The notes: a model not told the origin generated them from the letters alone. Shown: positions 16,239 to 26,459, counted from the stretch's first letter. The stretch: DNA of 41,635 nt from Actinomycetaceae bacterium (GCA_030537795.1 JAUNVE010000016.1:1-41635); one strand, 5' to 3'. Translations and numbers: made by a program.

Positions 16239-17508
16239 ACAAACCGTACTCCCATCCCTGCGTGCTCTCCGCCCTGCTCACGGCGGAACCTGCTTTGCGC
16301 TCCATCCCGATGGCCGTCCAGTTTTCATTCGGCACACTTTACCCGGAGAGGTCGTTGATGCAACCGTCACAAAGGAGCGCTCTCGACTACTCCACGCCGA
16401 TGCGACAACGATCATCCACGCTTCCGAACACCGGCAACCGCACGTGTGGCCCCAGGCTGGACCCGGCGGCGTTGGGGGAGCGGATCTTGGCCACGTCAAA
16501 CCCGAGTATCAACGAATCTGGAAAACCGATGTTATCGCTGATCAGCTATCCCGAATTGGTGGGACCCCAACTTTTGAAGCGGTAAAAGAGGCTCTTGGCA
16601 CCACGGCCTTGAAAGTTGAACCTGCTTCCGGCGATGAAACCGGAGACTTGCGGCATCGGCGCACTCGCGTGGAGTTCGAAATTACCAAGAATCGTCGCCT
16701 AGCTATGACACGGGTTGATTCTCATGACCTGGTTGAAATTGATGACATGCCACTGGCAGACCAGTCTCTTTTGGATTTGGAGCTGTTGGGAGATTCACCG
16801 TGGAAACGGCTGTATCGACCGGGTAAACGGGTGCGTGCCATAGCTCCTAATGCGGGAGGGCGGAGAATTGTGATTGGAAACCAGACGTTTAATTCGCGAC
16901 GCCGCAGGGTGCGCGACATTGCTACGTGGTCTGTAGATTACCGCGGACTCACCGCACAATTTGACGTGAATACGCATGGTTTTTGGCAAACTCACCGTAG
17001 CGCTCCCAGTGATTTAGTGGGGACCGTGATGGATTTCGCGCAGGTGCGTCCGGGAGACGGCGTCCTGGAGCTCTTTTCGGGTGCTGGACTTTTCAGTTAT
17101 TTTCTTGCTCACGCGGTCGGGGAGCACGGCCGGTTCATCTCTCTTGAGGGATCGCGGATGGCAGTGTCCGATGCGCGCCACAATCTGCGCAGCCTGGATA
17201 CGCCGCGCGACCTTCAGGTAGGGCAAATCAACTCTCAAACCATCATGCAGGCGTGGTCGGATCTTGAGCAACGTCCCGATCTCATCGTGCTCGACCCACC
17301 TCGTTCCGGAGCCGGAAAAGAAATCCTAACTACCATTGGAATGATCGGTCCCGAGCGCGTTATTCTGGTTTCCTGCGATCCGGCTGCAGGAGCCCGAGAT
17401 ATTCGCGATTTGATGGCCCGCGGATATGCGGTGACAAATCTGCGCGCAATAGACCTATTTCCGCAAACGCACCATTTCGAAATTGTCACTGTATTTTCCC
17501 GCCAATAG
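16231..17508 (+). CDS. TRAM-domain SAM-dependent RNA methyltransferase (TrmA/RumA family)
   Basis: A uracil-C5 RNA methyltransferase-like enzyme acting on tRNA or rRNA; target not predictable. The start is placed at ATG 16231 (MTKQTVLPS) because it has a modest site (GAGAG) and gives the usual overlap, ATGACTAA, with the preceding stop; an in-frame ATG at 16210 has no support. A TRAM beta-barrel comes first (GGTCFALHPDGRPVFIRHTL to HADATTIIHAS). The central domain includes TFNSRRRRV and FWQTHRSAPSDLV. The Rossmann core has LELFSGAGLFSYFLA (SAM), IVLDPPRSGAGKEIL, and VSCDPAAGARDIRDL with the catalytic Cys. It ends DLFPQTHHFEIVTVF, as in the family. No obvious FeS cysteine cluster is seen. It forms an operon with the permease. 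Confidence 0.92.
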   Translation: MTKQTVLPSLRALRPAHGGTCFALHPDGRPVFIRHTLPGEVVDATVTKERSRLLHADATTIIHASEHRQPHVWPQAGPGGVGGADLGHVKPEYQRIWKTDVIADQLSRIGGTPTFEAVKEALGTTALKVEPASGDETGDLRHRRTRVEFEITKNRRLAMTRVDSHDLVEIDDMPLADQSLLDLELLGDSPWKRLYRPGKRVRAIAPNAGGRRIVIGNQTFNSRRRRVRDIATWSVDYRGLTAQFDVNTHGFWQTHRSAPSDLVGTVMDFAQVRPGDGVLELFSGAGLFSYFLAHAVGEHGRFISLEGSRMAVSDARHNLRSLDTPRDLQVGQINSQTIMQAWSDLEQRPDLIVLDPPRSGAGKEILTTIGMIGPERVILVSCDPAAGARDIRDLMARGYAVTNLRAIDLFPQTHHFEIVTVFSRQ

Positions 17509-17605
17509 AGGTGAACAATCCGCTTAATGTCAGCGCTGTTGCGCGAAACACGTCCTCGTAACGAAATAACGGGAACAATACTGAATTGAAAGTGTTAGCA
17601 TTAAG

Positions 17606-17623
17606 TATCTTGATGTCGAGATA
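17606..17623 (+). promoter_or_regulatory. Imperfect 18-bp palindrome upstream of aconitase
   Basis: TATCTTGAT at 17606-17614 faces GTCGAGATA at 17615-17623; seven of nine positions pair. It lies about 45-60 bases before the acnA GTG, in the only sizeable gap before the gene, where a promoter is expected (TTGAAA at 17586-17591 could be a -35). Its size and symmetry are those of a dimeric repressor site. The binding protein is not in the window and is not identified. Confidence 0.45.
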
Positions 17624-17667
17624 TTTTCTGTGGGTACGTTTCGACGAAGACAACACGAGGAGAGATA

Positions 17668-20469
17668 GTGACTAGTCTTGACAGCTTCAAGTCCCGCGCA
17701 GACCTAGACGTCGACGGTAAGTCGTATGAGATTTTTAGGCTCGATGCAGTTCCGGGGCTTGATCGCCTCCCATTCGCTCTCAAGGTTCTCGCCGAGAACT
17801 TATTGCGCACTGAAGACGGCGCAAATACGACTAAGGCTCATATTGAAGCACTGGCAAACTGGGATCCCCAAGCGGAGCCAGATACGGAAATCCAGTTCAC
17901 TCCCGCTCGGGTAGTGATGCAGGACTTCACCGGTGTTCCCTGTGTTGTCGACCTGGCAACAATGCGAGAAGCAGTCGCTGAACTCGGTGGCGACCCGCAG
18001 AAGATTAATCCCCTTAATCCCGCTGAGATGGTTATTGACCACTCTGTCGTGATCGACGTATTCGGGCGCCAAGATGCTCTTGAGCGAAATATGGAAATCG
18101 AATACGAGCGGAACCGTGAACGCTATCAGTTCTTGCGTTGGGGGCAGGGAGCATTCGAGAACTTCCGAGTTGTTCCACCGGGTACCGGTATTGTTCACCA
18201 GGTCAATATCGAGCACCTGGCGCGTACCGTCTTTACTCGTGAAATTGATGGCAAGACGATAGCGTATCCCGATACGTGTGTGGGAACTGACTCTCACACC
18301 ACTATGGTCAACGGCCTGGGTGTTCTCGGCTGGGGCGTTGGCGGTATTGAGGCCGAGGCCGCTATGCTCGGCCAGCCGGTATCGATGCTGATACCGAAGG
18401 TAGTGGGCTTTAAACTATCTGGCTCTATTCCGGCGGGTGCAACCGCTACGGACGTCGTGTTGACTATTACGCAGTTGCTTCGAGAACACGGCGTAGTTGG
18501 CAAATTCGTCGAGTTCTACGGTGAGGGCGTAGCCGAAGTGCCGTTGGCTAACCGCGCCACCATCGGGAATATGTCTCCCGAATTCGGATCAACTGCCGCT
18601 ATTTTCCCGATTGATGATGTTACGCTCGATTACCTGCGTTTAACGGGTCGTAGCGAAGAGTCAATTCAGCTCGTTGAGGCATACACTAAGGAACAGGGTC
18701 TGTGGCACGATCCGTCACGTGAAGCGGTGTACTCCGAATATCTCGAGCTCGATCTATCAAGCGTTGTTCCTTCGATTGCTGGACCGAAGCGCCCGCAAGA
18801 CCGCGTAGAACTTGCTGTGGCCAAAGAATCTTTCGCCGGCACCCTCCCAGATTACGTCTCTGGCAAGGGACTAGAGGAGACTGAACTGGATCGGGCACTC
18901 GAATCAACGATGGAGGCTTCCGATCCGGTCATTTTGGATGATGAGGACGATACTACGCAGCCGCAGGAAGCAAAGAAGGCAAGCCAGCGACCACATCATC
19001 GTGTTAATGTCACTCTCGAAGACGGCACCGAGACGCAACTTGACCACGGTCATGTCGTCATTGCATCGATTACTTCGTGTACAAATACTTCGAACCCATC
19101 GGTTATGATGGCCGCTGCGCTCCTAGCGAAGAACGCTGTCGAACGCGGCCTCCAATCGAAGCCGTGGGTTAAGACCTCGATGGCTCCAGGTTCAAAGGTT
19201 GTCACCGACTACTATGAGAAGGCTGGCTTGTGGCCTTATCTCAATGAACTCGGCTTTAACCTGGTAGGTTATGGATGCACCACATGTATTGGTAATTCCG
19301 GGCCGCTTCCGGAAGCCATTTCGCAGGCGGTGAATGATGAGGACCTGACGGTGGTCTCGGTCCTATCGGGTAACCGTAACTTTGAAGGACGCATTAATCC
19401 GGACGTTAAGATGAACTACTTGGCGTCGCCTCCCTTAGTTATCGCTTATGCTTTGGCAGGCACAATGGACTTCGATTTCGACTCTGAACCGCTCGGCCAG
19501 GATAAGAGCGGTAAGGATGTCTTTCTCAAGGACATTTGGCCTGATCCAGCAACCGTGCAGAAGACGATCGACTCGACGATTGACTCACAGATGTTCGAAA
19601 AGGACTATTCCGACGTCTTTGCAGGCGATGAACGTTGGCGCTCGCTTGAAACACCGGATGGTGCCACCTTCGAGTGGGATGATTCCTCCACCTATATTCG
19701 CAAGGCACCGTTCTTTGATGGCATGACGATGGACCTCGAGCCTATTACCGATATTCACGGGGCGCGTGTTCTGCTCAAGCTCGGTGATTCAGTGACAACT
19801 GACCACATTTCGCCCGCGGGCTCATTCCGTAAGGACACTCCGGCCGGTCGCTACTTAACAGAAAATGGTGTGAAGCGCCGCGACTTCAACTCCTACGGCT
19901 CGCGTCGCGGTAATCACGAAGTCATGCTCCGTGGTACGTTTGCGAATATTCGTATTCGCAATGAACTGCTCGATAACGTCGAAGGCGGTTTCACCCGTGA
20001 CTTTACGCAGGAGGGCGGTCCACAGGTAAGCGTTTATGACGCCTCTGTTAACTACCAGGAAGCCGGTATTCCACTCGTTGTTCTCGGTGGTAAAGAGTAC
20101 GGTTCGGGCTCATCCCGTGACTGGGCTGCTAAGGGGACCTCGCTACTGGGTGTTCGTGCGGTAATTACCGAGTCATTCGAACGTATTCACCGCTCGAATC
20201 TGATCGGTATGGGGGTGCTACCTCTGCAGTTCCCAGATGGTGAGGATCGCAATTCACTTGGGCTTGACGGTACCGAGACCTTCGACATAACCGGTATTGA
20301 GGTACTGAATGAGGGCACCACACCGAAGACTGTTCGAGTGAATGCAAAGAAGACTGACGGTTCATCGGTAGAGTTCGATGCGACTGTACGTATCGATACC
20401 CCCGGCGAGGCAGAGTATTTCCGCAACGGAGGAATCTTGCAGTACGTTCTTCGCCAGCTGGCAAAATAA
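17668..20469 (+). CDS. acnA: Aconitate hydratase A (aconitase)
   Basis: Interconverts citrate and isocitrate through cis-aconitate in the TCA cycle. The 933 residues match the AcnA/IRP1 group. The [4Fe-4S] ligands are Cys471 in [12 protein letters not shown] and Cys537 and Cys540 in [14 protein letters not shown]. Other family blocks are [51 protein letters not shown] and [17 protein letters not shown]. An acidic and lysine-rich insertion near 420-450 ([16 protein letters not shown]) separates domains, as in other actinobacteria. GTG start with a good ribosome site (AGGAGA, four bases upstream). A palindrome lies in the leader and a strong hairpin follows. No TetR-type acnR gene follows it, unlike in corynebacteria. 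Confidence 0.96.
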   Translation: MTSLDSFKSRADLDVDGKSYEIFRLDAVPGLDRLPFALKVLAENLLRTEDGANTTKAHIEALANWDPQAEPDTEIQFTPARVVMQDFTGVPCVVDLATMREAVAELGGDPQKINPLNPAEMVIDHSVVIDVFGRQDALERNMEIEYERNRERYQFLRWGQGAFENFRVVPPGTGIVHQVNIEHLARTVFTREIDGKTIAYPDTCVGTDSHTTMVNGLGVLGWGVGGIEAEAAMLGQPVSMLIPKVVGFKLSGSIPAGATATDVVLTITQLLREHGVVGKFVEFYGEGVAEVPLANRATIGNMSPEFGSTAAIFPIDDVTLDYLRLTGRSEESIQLVEAYTKEQGLWHDPSREAVYSEYLELDLSSVVPSIAGPKRPQDRVELAVAKESFAGTLPDYVSGKGLEETELDRALESTMEASDPVILDDEDDTTQPQEAKKASQRPHHRVNVTLEDGTETQLDHGHVVIASITSCTNTSNPSVMMAAALLAKNAVERGLQSKPWVKTSMAPGSKVVTDYYEKAGLWPYLNELGFNLVGYGCTTCIGNSGPLPEAISQAVNDEDLTVVSVLSGNRNFEGRINPDVKMNYLASPPLVIAYALAGTMDFDFDSEPLGQDKSGKDVFLKDIWPDPATVQKTIDSTIDSQMFEKDYSDVFAGDERWRSLETPDGATFEWDDSSTYIRKAPFFDGMTMDLEPITDIHGARVLLKLGDSVTTDHISPAGSFRKDTPAGRYLTENGVKRRDFNSYGSRRGNHEVMLRGTFANIRIRNELLDNVEGGFTRDFTQEGGPQVSVYDASVNYQEAGIPLVVLGGKEYGSGSSRDWAAKGTSLLGVRAVITESFERIHRSNLIGMGVLPLQFPDGEDRNSLGLDGTETFDITGIEVLNEGTTPKTVRVNAKKTDGSSVEFDATVRIDTPGEAEYFRNGGILQYVLRQLAK

Positions 20470-20525
20470 AACATATGTGACCGTGTCACGCAGCGGCATC
20501 GCCACGGCGACAGCCGCCTAGATAT

Positions 20526-20567
20526 CCAAGGGGGGCGCACCCACCGCAGATGGGTGCGCCCCCTTGG
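20526..20567. terminator. Bidirectional hairpin between acnA and the ClC gene
   Basis: cgcaccca (20536-20543) pairs with tgggtgcg (20551-20558), and the stem continues through a G-tract/C-tract and ccaa/ttgg to 20526 and 20567 with one unpaired G. The loop is seven bases. The genes are convergent, so it can serve both. No U-tract follows on either side. Confidence 0.75.
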
Positions 20568-20594
20568 CTACAATACGGGGGTGTTGATACCGCT

Positions 20595-22436
20595 CTAGTG
20601 TTCGTCGGGAGTGTGTTTCTTGCGCTGACGATCAAGCCAACGCGAACCGAGTGACGATTCGGATTCGCGGGCTTCGAGAGCGCGCCGTTGCTGGCGATAC
20701 ATACGGTTGACGAGGTCTTCGGCAGCTATCCAGCCGATGACTTTACCTTCTTCTAGCACGGGTAACCCGGCAACGTGATTGGCGAGAATACGCTGCATAA
20801 ACACCGAGGGAAAAGCTGTTGCCGGAATCGATGTCTTCGTGAGATGAAGATCCATGACTGATTCGGGAATCTCATCCTGGAGTTGAGCCGAAGCAATTTC
20901 AAGTGATGATACACAGCCGACAAATTTGTCATTCTCGTCGAGGACAGGAAGTATGGTTGCTTCGGCGGAGGTCATGATGGAGGCTGCGTGAGCGATTGAT
21001 GCGGTATGCGCAATGGTGCCGGGAACAGGTCCCATCAGCGTTTTGGCGGCATTGCGCCCCAGCAATGTGGCGTTAACTGGATCATCGAGGTTGTCCCCTC
21101 TGCGCATGAGTTTTTCGGTATAAATTGTTTTGCGCGTCAGGGATCGGGAGACTGCGGTGGCGATGACGATGGCGAGCATAAGTGGAAGAATTAGTGAAAA
21201 TTGGCCAGTCATTTCCAGAATGATAATAACCGCCGCCATAGGGGCGCGGGCAGCACCGGCGAAAGCAGCCCCCATTCCAATGACACCGAATACTCCGGGA
21301 TCTGAGTTTGTTAACGGATCGAGTAACTGTCCGATCGCGGCTCCGGTGGTTGCACCGATAAATAGAGAGGGAGCAAATATTCCTCCTGAGCCGCCCATCG
21401 AAATGGTGTAGGACGTAAAGATTACCTTTAGGAAAGCCAACATCAGTAGGAAGCCGACCGTGTATCGTCCCATCAGAGCATGAGTTTGCAGCGACGTAGA
21501 TGTTCCGTACATCATCGGGAACATCCACAATCCGAAGCCAAGGCCGAATGAGAAGATCACTGGCCGTGTCCATTCGGGACCGCGATGAATGGCATCAAAT
21601 AGATCGGTCATCGCATACAGGGTTTTCGATAGGAGCACACCCATCAAACCCGCTAACACACCGATGAGAGCAACCGCCCACAGGTCGATGGAGGAACTCA
21701 GTTCGAGGTCCCGCGGCAGGGTAATCATAAAGGCATCGCCGAGGATGGCGCGGGCGACGACTGCAGAAGATACCGACGAGAGCACGGCCATGGAAAACAC
21801 TTCCGCATTAAAACGCACGATAATAACTTCCAGTGCAAACACCGCTGCCGCCAGTGGTGCATTGAATGTTGCCGCCACACCTCCTGCGGAACCGCAAGTT
21901 ACCAGAATAATGAGCTGGCGTGTGGGGAGATGAAGTCGCGTACCCACCCACGAGCCGACAGCAGCTCCGGCTTGTACCACGGGACCTTCTTTGCCCACGC
22001 TACCGCCTCCGCCCATTGTCAGAGCCGCCGCAAATACTTTGATAAACATGATGCGTTTCGTGATGCGCCCACCCTTGCGTCGAACGGCGAGCATCACTTC
22101 GGGAATGCCGATTCCGCCCGTCGATGGAGCCCATTTATGAACTACCGGACCGTAAATGAGGGCCGAGATAACCGGTGTAAACAGGAGAAACCAGGTGCCC
22201 CATCCGAGTGTTCCGTGGACGTGTCCGTAGACGGCAGCATAGTCCGGAAATCCTGACATAATGCGCGACCAACCGACGATGAGCCCGTGGAAAAGTACGC
22301 ATACAAGGCCGGTCAAAATACCGACGGCTACGGCAAGTACAGCTTGCCCACCGCGATACATCGTAAAGAAGCGGCTAAGTCCGTCGCGTGAACCGGATGA
22401 AGCCGGTGTGATGGGGGGTTCGTCTTGAGCAGTCAT
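20595..22436 (-). CDS. ClC-family chloride channel/transporter with CBS domains
   Basis: A 613-residue ClC protein: about 18 membrane helices, then two CBS domains (about 470-590: GPVPGTIAHTASIAHAASIM and VFMQRILANHVAGLPVLEEGKVIGWI). Signature loops are STGGIGIPEVMLA (108-115, with Ile where E. coli ClC has the central Ser107), GSVGKEGPVVQAG with the gating Glu150, and GSGGIFAPSLFIGA. In FNAPLAAAVFALEVII, Glu203 is followed by Val204; Val204 sits where E. coli ClC has the internal proton glutamate (Glu203 in its numbering), as in chloride channels. A passive channel, or poorly proton-coupled transport, is thus possible. It begins 19 bases after the S9 peptidase stop on the same strand and probably shares its message. 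The ATG lacks a clear ribosome site. Confidence 0.92.
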   Translation of the reverse strand: MTAQDEPPITPASSGSRDGLSRFFTMYRGGQAVLAVAVGILTGLVCVLFHGLIVGWSRIMSGFPDYAAVYGHVHGTLGWGTWFLLFTPVISALIYGPVVHKWAPSTGGIGIPEVMLAVRRKGGRITKRIMFIKVFAAALTMGGGGSVGKEGPVVQAGAAVGSWVGTRLHLPTRQLIILVTCGSAGGVAATFNAPLAAAVFALEVIIVRFNAEVFSMAVLSSVSSAVVARAILGDAFMITLPRDLELSSSIDLWAVALIGVLAGLMGVLLSKTLYAMTDLFDAIHRGPEWTRPVIFSFGLGFGLWMFPMMYGTSTSLQTHALMGRYTVGFLLMLAFLKVIFTSYTISMGGSGGIFAPSLFIGATTGAAIGQLLDPLTNSDPGVFGVIGMGAAFAGAARAPMAAVIIILEMTGQFSLILPLMLAIVIATAVSRSLTRKTIYTEKLMRRGDNLDDPVNATLLGRNAAKTLMGPVPGTIAHTASIAHAASIMTSAEATILPVLDENDKFVGCVSSLEIASAQLQDEIPESVMDLHLTKTSIPATAFPSVFMQRILANHVAGLPVLEEGKVIGWIAAEDLVNRMYRQQRRALEARESESSLGSRWLDRQRKKHTPDEH

Positions 22437-22454
22437 GAGGCCATTTCGGCCCGG

Positions 22455-24416
22455 TTAGGAGATATTCCAGGCGTTGAGATAGAAGCGTCTTTCTGTGTCG
22501 AGTGCATCAGCAACGGTGGCGGCATGTATGAAACCATGGCCTTCACCGTCGTACACTTTGAGTTTAACGTTTCGGTCAAGTTCGTCGAGTGCATCCTTCA
22601 TCCGCTGCGCCTGGTCAACAGGTACCACAGCATCGTCACTTCCATGAAGAAGCAGGAGCGGAGCGGTAATGGAATCGATATGGCTGATTGGGGAGCGAGA
22701 GAGGTAAATCGGATCATCCGGATTATGAGCCCCGAGGAGTCGATCAAGATAGCGAGACTCAAACTTATGGGTTTCTTGTCTCAGGGTTCGCAAATCTGTG
22801 ACACCATATAGAGCCGTGCCAGCGGTAAATACCTCGGATCGAGCGAGTGCCATGAGGGCGGTATATCCGCCTGCTGAGCCGCCCCGGATAGCGACCCGCT
22901 TGGCATCGATGCGACCATGCTCGATGAGGTAGTTGACGCCATCGGCACAGTCGTCAATATCCATTACTCCCCAGTTTCCGTTGAGTCGTTCTCGATATTC
23001 GCGTCCCCAGCCGGTAGACCCGCGATGGTTGACGTCGAGAACCGCGAAACCGCGTGACGTCCAGTACTGTTGCTCGAGCGTCAAGCCCGGCCTAGAGGCA
23101 GAGGTGGGGCCGCCGTGCACCATCACAATCAGTGGAGGCAGGGTATTTGACGCTCCTTCAAATCCGGGGTTGCGGGGCGGATAAAAGAACCCGTGCGAAG
23201 TTTCGCCATCGCGGGTAGACCAGGAGAGAGGCTCCGCCACGGAGATGAAGTCGTCAGGCAGTTCCGCGTATGTTGAGGTACGAATGATGCGAGTATGCCC
23301 GTTTTGAACTTCAATAATGGAGGCTACGTGATGGGGTGAGTCAGCCAGGAGAACGACGCGTCCGGAGTGAGAGGCCACGTTGCCGACCGGCCACCAGCCG
23401 ATATCCCAACGTTCAAGTTGTCCGTTATCGATTCGTACCGTGCCAAGGTGCCACAAACCATCTTCGGCCCAAGAGCAGATCAGATGATCTTCATCGAGAT
23501 TGTCAAATGAATGCAGGCCGAGCTGCCAGTGGGGGTGGGAAAAAGCTTTCTGGGAAGGGTGCAATCGACGTGAACGCAAGCGTGTTGTCCACGCATCCGC
23601 GGCCTCGTCATCGTGCCATTCAAAACCTTCTGTCCGGTACAGATTAGCCCAACCCGATGAATCGTCGACGTGAATGAGATCACCTGTGAGCGTCCACCGA
23701 GGCTCGTATACACACACGCCCTCCTCATCGATGAGAGTGTGAACGGTATCGACATTTCCCTCGAAATTCAGACTCCCGATATGCAATTGTGACTGTGTCC
23801 ATGGCATATGCGGGTGATTCCAGGTTAGCCACGCTAATTTTGTGCCGTCGGGGCTGAGTGTCGGGGCCGAAACAAAGTCAGTGCCTGCGAATACGGTGGC
23901 AATACTGTGGCTATCACGGGCGCCACTACCATCAAGTGGAATTGCTACCAGCGTATTAACTGGTTCACCGTCACCGGAATGGTCTTCGCATACCGCATAA
24001 ACGATGTCTCGAACCGGTGCGATTTCAAAATCACCGTATCGTCGATTTGAAAGTTCGGTGAGAGCTGTGATGCCTTCCGAAGGGTGATTGAGATCGTATC
24101 GATATACCCGGCCGTCACCGCCGTGAGAAAACACCACGATTCCGGCGTCAACCGCGTAAGCACGGCCACCATATTCATGCACCCGCGTACGCACATCGGG
24201 AAGCGTCATGCCCTCAATCATGGGGAGTACTTCTTCCGTCATGCCCAGTGCGTTTCGACGCAGAAGTACATTGCGGCCGCCTTGATTTGGGCGACCTTCA
24301 ACCCACATAGTTGACGATCCATCCACACGGACTTGTGACAGTGTGACGGTTCGAGCAGTTATATCGTCAGTGCTGATAGGGGAGTCCCACACTCCAAAAT
24401 CTCGAGTCTCAGACAT
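22455..24416 (-). CDS. S9-family (prolyl oligopeptidase type) serine peptidase
   Basis: A 653-residue predicted cytoplasmic peptidase of the dipeptidyl aminopeptidase/acylaminoacyl-peptidase group. Residues 1 to about 380 form a seven-bladed beta-propeller (LSPDGTKLAWLTWNHPHMPW is a typical blade). The C-terminal alpha/beta hydrolase has the oxyanion region VMVHGGPTSASRP, the nucleophile Ser514 in IRGGSAGGYTALMAL, Asp595 in LLLHGSDDAVVPVDQ and His627 in GEGHGF, so the catalytic triad is complete. FAVLDVNHRGSTGWGREYRE is the usual block before the nucleophile. No signal peptide is visible. The ATG has a ribosome site (GGAG, about eight bases upstream). It is divergent from dxs and leads a two-gene unit with the ClC gene. 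The peptide substrate is unknown. Confidence 0.92.
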   Translation of the reverse strand: MSETRDFGVWDSPISTDDITARTVTLSQVRVDGSSTMWVEGRPNQGGRNVLLRRNALGMTEEVLPMIEGMTLPDVRTRVHEYGGRAYAVDAGIVVFSHGGDGRVYRYDLNHPSEGITALTELSNRRYGDFEIAPVRDIVYAVCEDHSGDGEPVNTLVAIPLDGSGARDSHSIATVFAGTDFVSAPTLSPDGTKLAWLTWNHPHMPWTQSQLHIGSLNFEGNVDTVHTLIDEEGVCVYEPRWTLTGDLIHVDDSSGWANLYRTEGFEWHDDEAADAWTTRLRSRRLHPSQKAFSHPHWQLGLHSFDNLDEDHLICSWAEDGLWHLGTVRIDNGQLERWDIGWWPVGNVASHSGRVVLLADSPHHVASIIEVQNGHTRIIRTSTYAELPDDFISVAEPLSWSTRDGETSHGFFYPPRNPGFEGASNTLPPLIVMVHGGPTSASRPGLTLEQQYWTSRGFAVLDVNHRGSTGWGREYRERLNGNWGVMDIDDCADGVNYLIEHGRIDAKRVAIRGGSAGGYTALMALARSEVFTAGTALYGVTDLRTLRQETHKFESRYLDRLLGAHNPDDPIYLSRSPISHIDSITAPLLLLHGSDDAVVPVDQAQRMKDALDELDRNVKLKVYDGEGHGFIHAATVADALDTERRFYLNAWNIS

Positions 24417-24548
24417 GGCTCCATCTCCAGTGCGTTAGATGATGATTCCAATTTACAGTGAATCAACGGTTAATGAGGGATGCATCACCGAGATGCAACT
24501 GTTGCCACTATCGCACGGAATCAAGCGGCATATTGACAGTTTGTTCAC

Positions 24549-24554
24549 TAGGAT
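24549..24554 (+). promoter_or_regulatory. Candidate -10 element for leaderless dxs
   Basis: TAGGAT, six bases (ggacgc), then ATG at 24561; no Shine-Dalgarno is present. A perfect TTGACA at 24533-24538 is only ten bases upstream, too close to act as a standard -35 for this element. Confidence 0.55.
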
Positions 24555-24560
24555 GGACGC

Positions 24561-26459
24561 ATGGTTGAAAGCTCTCGCGTGTCCCCGGGGAAGCTCCTGT
24601 CGGCAATTCAACGACCGTCTGACATACGCACTTTGACATCTGCGCAACTGGTTGAGTTAGCCGAGGAGATCCGCACGTATCTCGTGCAGTCGGTTTCCCG
24701 CACAGGCGGACATTTGGGGCCGAATCTCGGCGTAGTTGAAGTGACTTTGGCGATTCATCGAGTATTTGATTCCCCTCGTGACACCATTGTGTTCGATACC
24801 GGCCATCAAGCTTACGTCCATAAACTCCTGACTGGGCGAGCCGACTTTTCACAACTGCGTCAGGCGGGAGGTATTTCAGGTTATCCGTCGCGCTCCGAAT
24901 CGGTGCACGATGTCGTTGAGAACTCTCACGCCTCAACCGCGCTTTCCTGGGCGGACGGTATTTCTCGAGAGTACACTCGCCAGGGCCGTAGTGACCACGT
25001 CGTTGCCGTCATCGGAGATGGCGCTTTAACCGGGGGAATGGCCTGGGAGGCGCTTAACAACATTGCTGAGCGTGGTAGTGGGCGACTGGTCATTATTGTC
25101 AATGACAATGGACGTTCGTACGCTCCCACCATCGGCGGCCTTGCCCACCACCTGGACGCTTTACGTACGTCCGAACACTATGAGCGTGCCCTTGCGTGGG
25201 GTAAGAAAAAGTTGCTCGCGCGCGGCAAGCCGGGGGAGGCTGCATTTGAGGCACTGCACGGCCTGAAAGCGGGTGTCAAAGATGTGTTGGCACCCCAGGT
25301 ATTATTTGAAGATTTAGGCATCAAATACATTGGTCCTGTCGATGGTCACGATGAGGTAGCCGTGGAGTTTGCTCTCACTCGCGCCAAAGCCGCAAATCAA
25401 CCAATTATTGTTCACGTCATTACCGAAAAGGGCCGCGGCTATTCTCCCGCAGAGGATGATGTGGCTGATCGCTTCCACGCGGTTGGTAAAATCCATCCGG
25501 AAACTGGTTTACCGGTGGCTCCATCGCGTTTTGGTTGGACGGCAGTTTTTGCCGACGAAATAGTTAAAATAGCCGACGAAGATCCGCGCGTGGTGGGGAT
25601 TACCGCCGCTATGATGGCGCCGGTGGGACTCAAGCCTTTTGCTCAGAAGTATCCTGATCGAGTCATTGATGTAGGTATCGCCGAACAGCATGCCGTCACT
25701 GCGGCAGCGGGTATGGCATATGCCGGGGCTCACCCGGTGGTTGCGGTATACGCAACTTTCCTCAACCGGGCATTCGACCAAGTCCTCATGGATGTTGCTT
25801 TACATCGGGAAGCGGTGACATTCGTCCTCGATCGTGCGGGTATCACCGGCGATGATGGAGCCTCCCATAATGGAATGTGGGATATTGCGCTTTTATCGCA
25901 TGTACCCGGCATACAGATGGCAGCGCCCCGCGATGAAGCCACCCTACGCGCGGCACTGCGAAAAGCGATTGCTATCGACGATGCCCCGACTGTCATCCGC
26001 TACCCTAAGGGAGCATTGCCAAAGCCGATTAAAGCTGAGCGTAGCGAAGACTATGCCGACGTGCTGCGGGACGGTGATGATGCCGTGACGATTATGGCCA
26101 CCGGTTCGATGGCCACCACCGGCCTGCAGGTTGCGGACATACTATCTGTCCACGGCATTGATGCGCGGGTGCTTGATCCCCGGTGGCTGATTCCTGTCCC
26201 CGATACCCTCGTTGATGCGCTTGCCTCAGCTCAGCTAATCCTGGTGCTTGAAGACGGTCTCGTTGACGGCGGATACACGGATGCATTGCGAAATGCACTG
26301 GCCCGCCACGAGGTATTCACTCCCGTTCGCGGATATGGAATTCCGCGAGTATTCCTCGATCATGCCTCGCGTGACGAAATTATTGATCAAATCGGTATCG
26401 ATGCTGACGCAATTGCGGCAGATGCTCAGCGCGTACTGGCTGGGCTTACACGGATCTAA
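24561..26459 (+). CDS. dxs: 1-deoxy-D-xylulose-5-phosphate synthase
   Basis: First enzyme of the MEP isoprenoid pathway; condenses pyruvate and glyceraldehyde 3-phosphate with thiamine diphosphate. The 632 residues are the normal length. Domain I has SRTGGHLGPNLGVVEVTLA, DTGHQAYVHKLLTGR and the ThDP/metal motif VIGDGALTGGMAWEALNN through VNDNGRSYAPT. Domain II has RVIDVGIAEQHAVTAAAGMA with the catalytic Glu and FVLDRAGITGDDGASHNGMWD. Domain III ends the protein (VLEDGLVDGGYTDALRN). The ATG at 24561 has a TANNNT element six bases upstream and no ribosome site, pointing to leaderless translation. It overlaps the convergent RNase D gene by four bases at the stop codons. M. tuberculosis has dxs1 in the same position beside RNase D. 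Confidence 0.96.
   Translation: MVESSRVSPGKLLSAIQRPSDIRTLTSAQLVELAEEIRTYLVQSVSRTGGHLGPNLGVVEVTLAIHRVFDSPRDTIVFDTGHQAYVHKLLTGRADFSQLRQAGGISGYPSRSESVHDVVENSHASTALSWADGISREYTRQGRSDHVVAVIGDGALTGGMAWEALNNIAERGSGRLVIIVNDNGRSYAPTIGGLAHHLDALRTSEHYERALAWGKKKLLARGKPGEAAFEALHGLKAGVKDVLAPQVLFEDLGIKYIGPVDGHDEVAVEFALTRAKAANQPIIVHVITEKGRGYSPAEDDVADRFHAVGKIHPETGLPVAPSRFGWTAVFADEIVKIADEDPRVVGITAAMMAPVGLKPFAQKYPDRVIDVGIAEQHAVTAAAGMAYAGAHPVVAVYATFLNRAFDQVLMDVALHREAVTFVLDRAGITGDDGASHNGMWDIALLSHVPGIQMAAPRDEATLRAALRKAIAIDDAPTVIRYPKGALPKPIKAERSEDYADVLRDGDDAVTIMATGSMATTGLQVADILSVHGIDARVLDPRWLIPVPDTLVDALASAQLILVLEDGLVDGGYTDALRNALARHEVFTPVRGYGIPRVFLDHASRDEIIDQIGIDADAIAADAQRVLAGLTRI

Noticed and set aside
24533-24538. 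TTGACA taken as a -35 box for dxs
   Set aside because: The spacer to TAGGAT is only ten bases and no -10-like hexamer lies 16-18 bases downstream.
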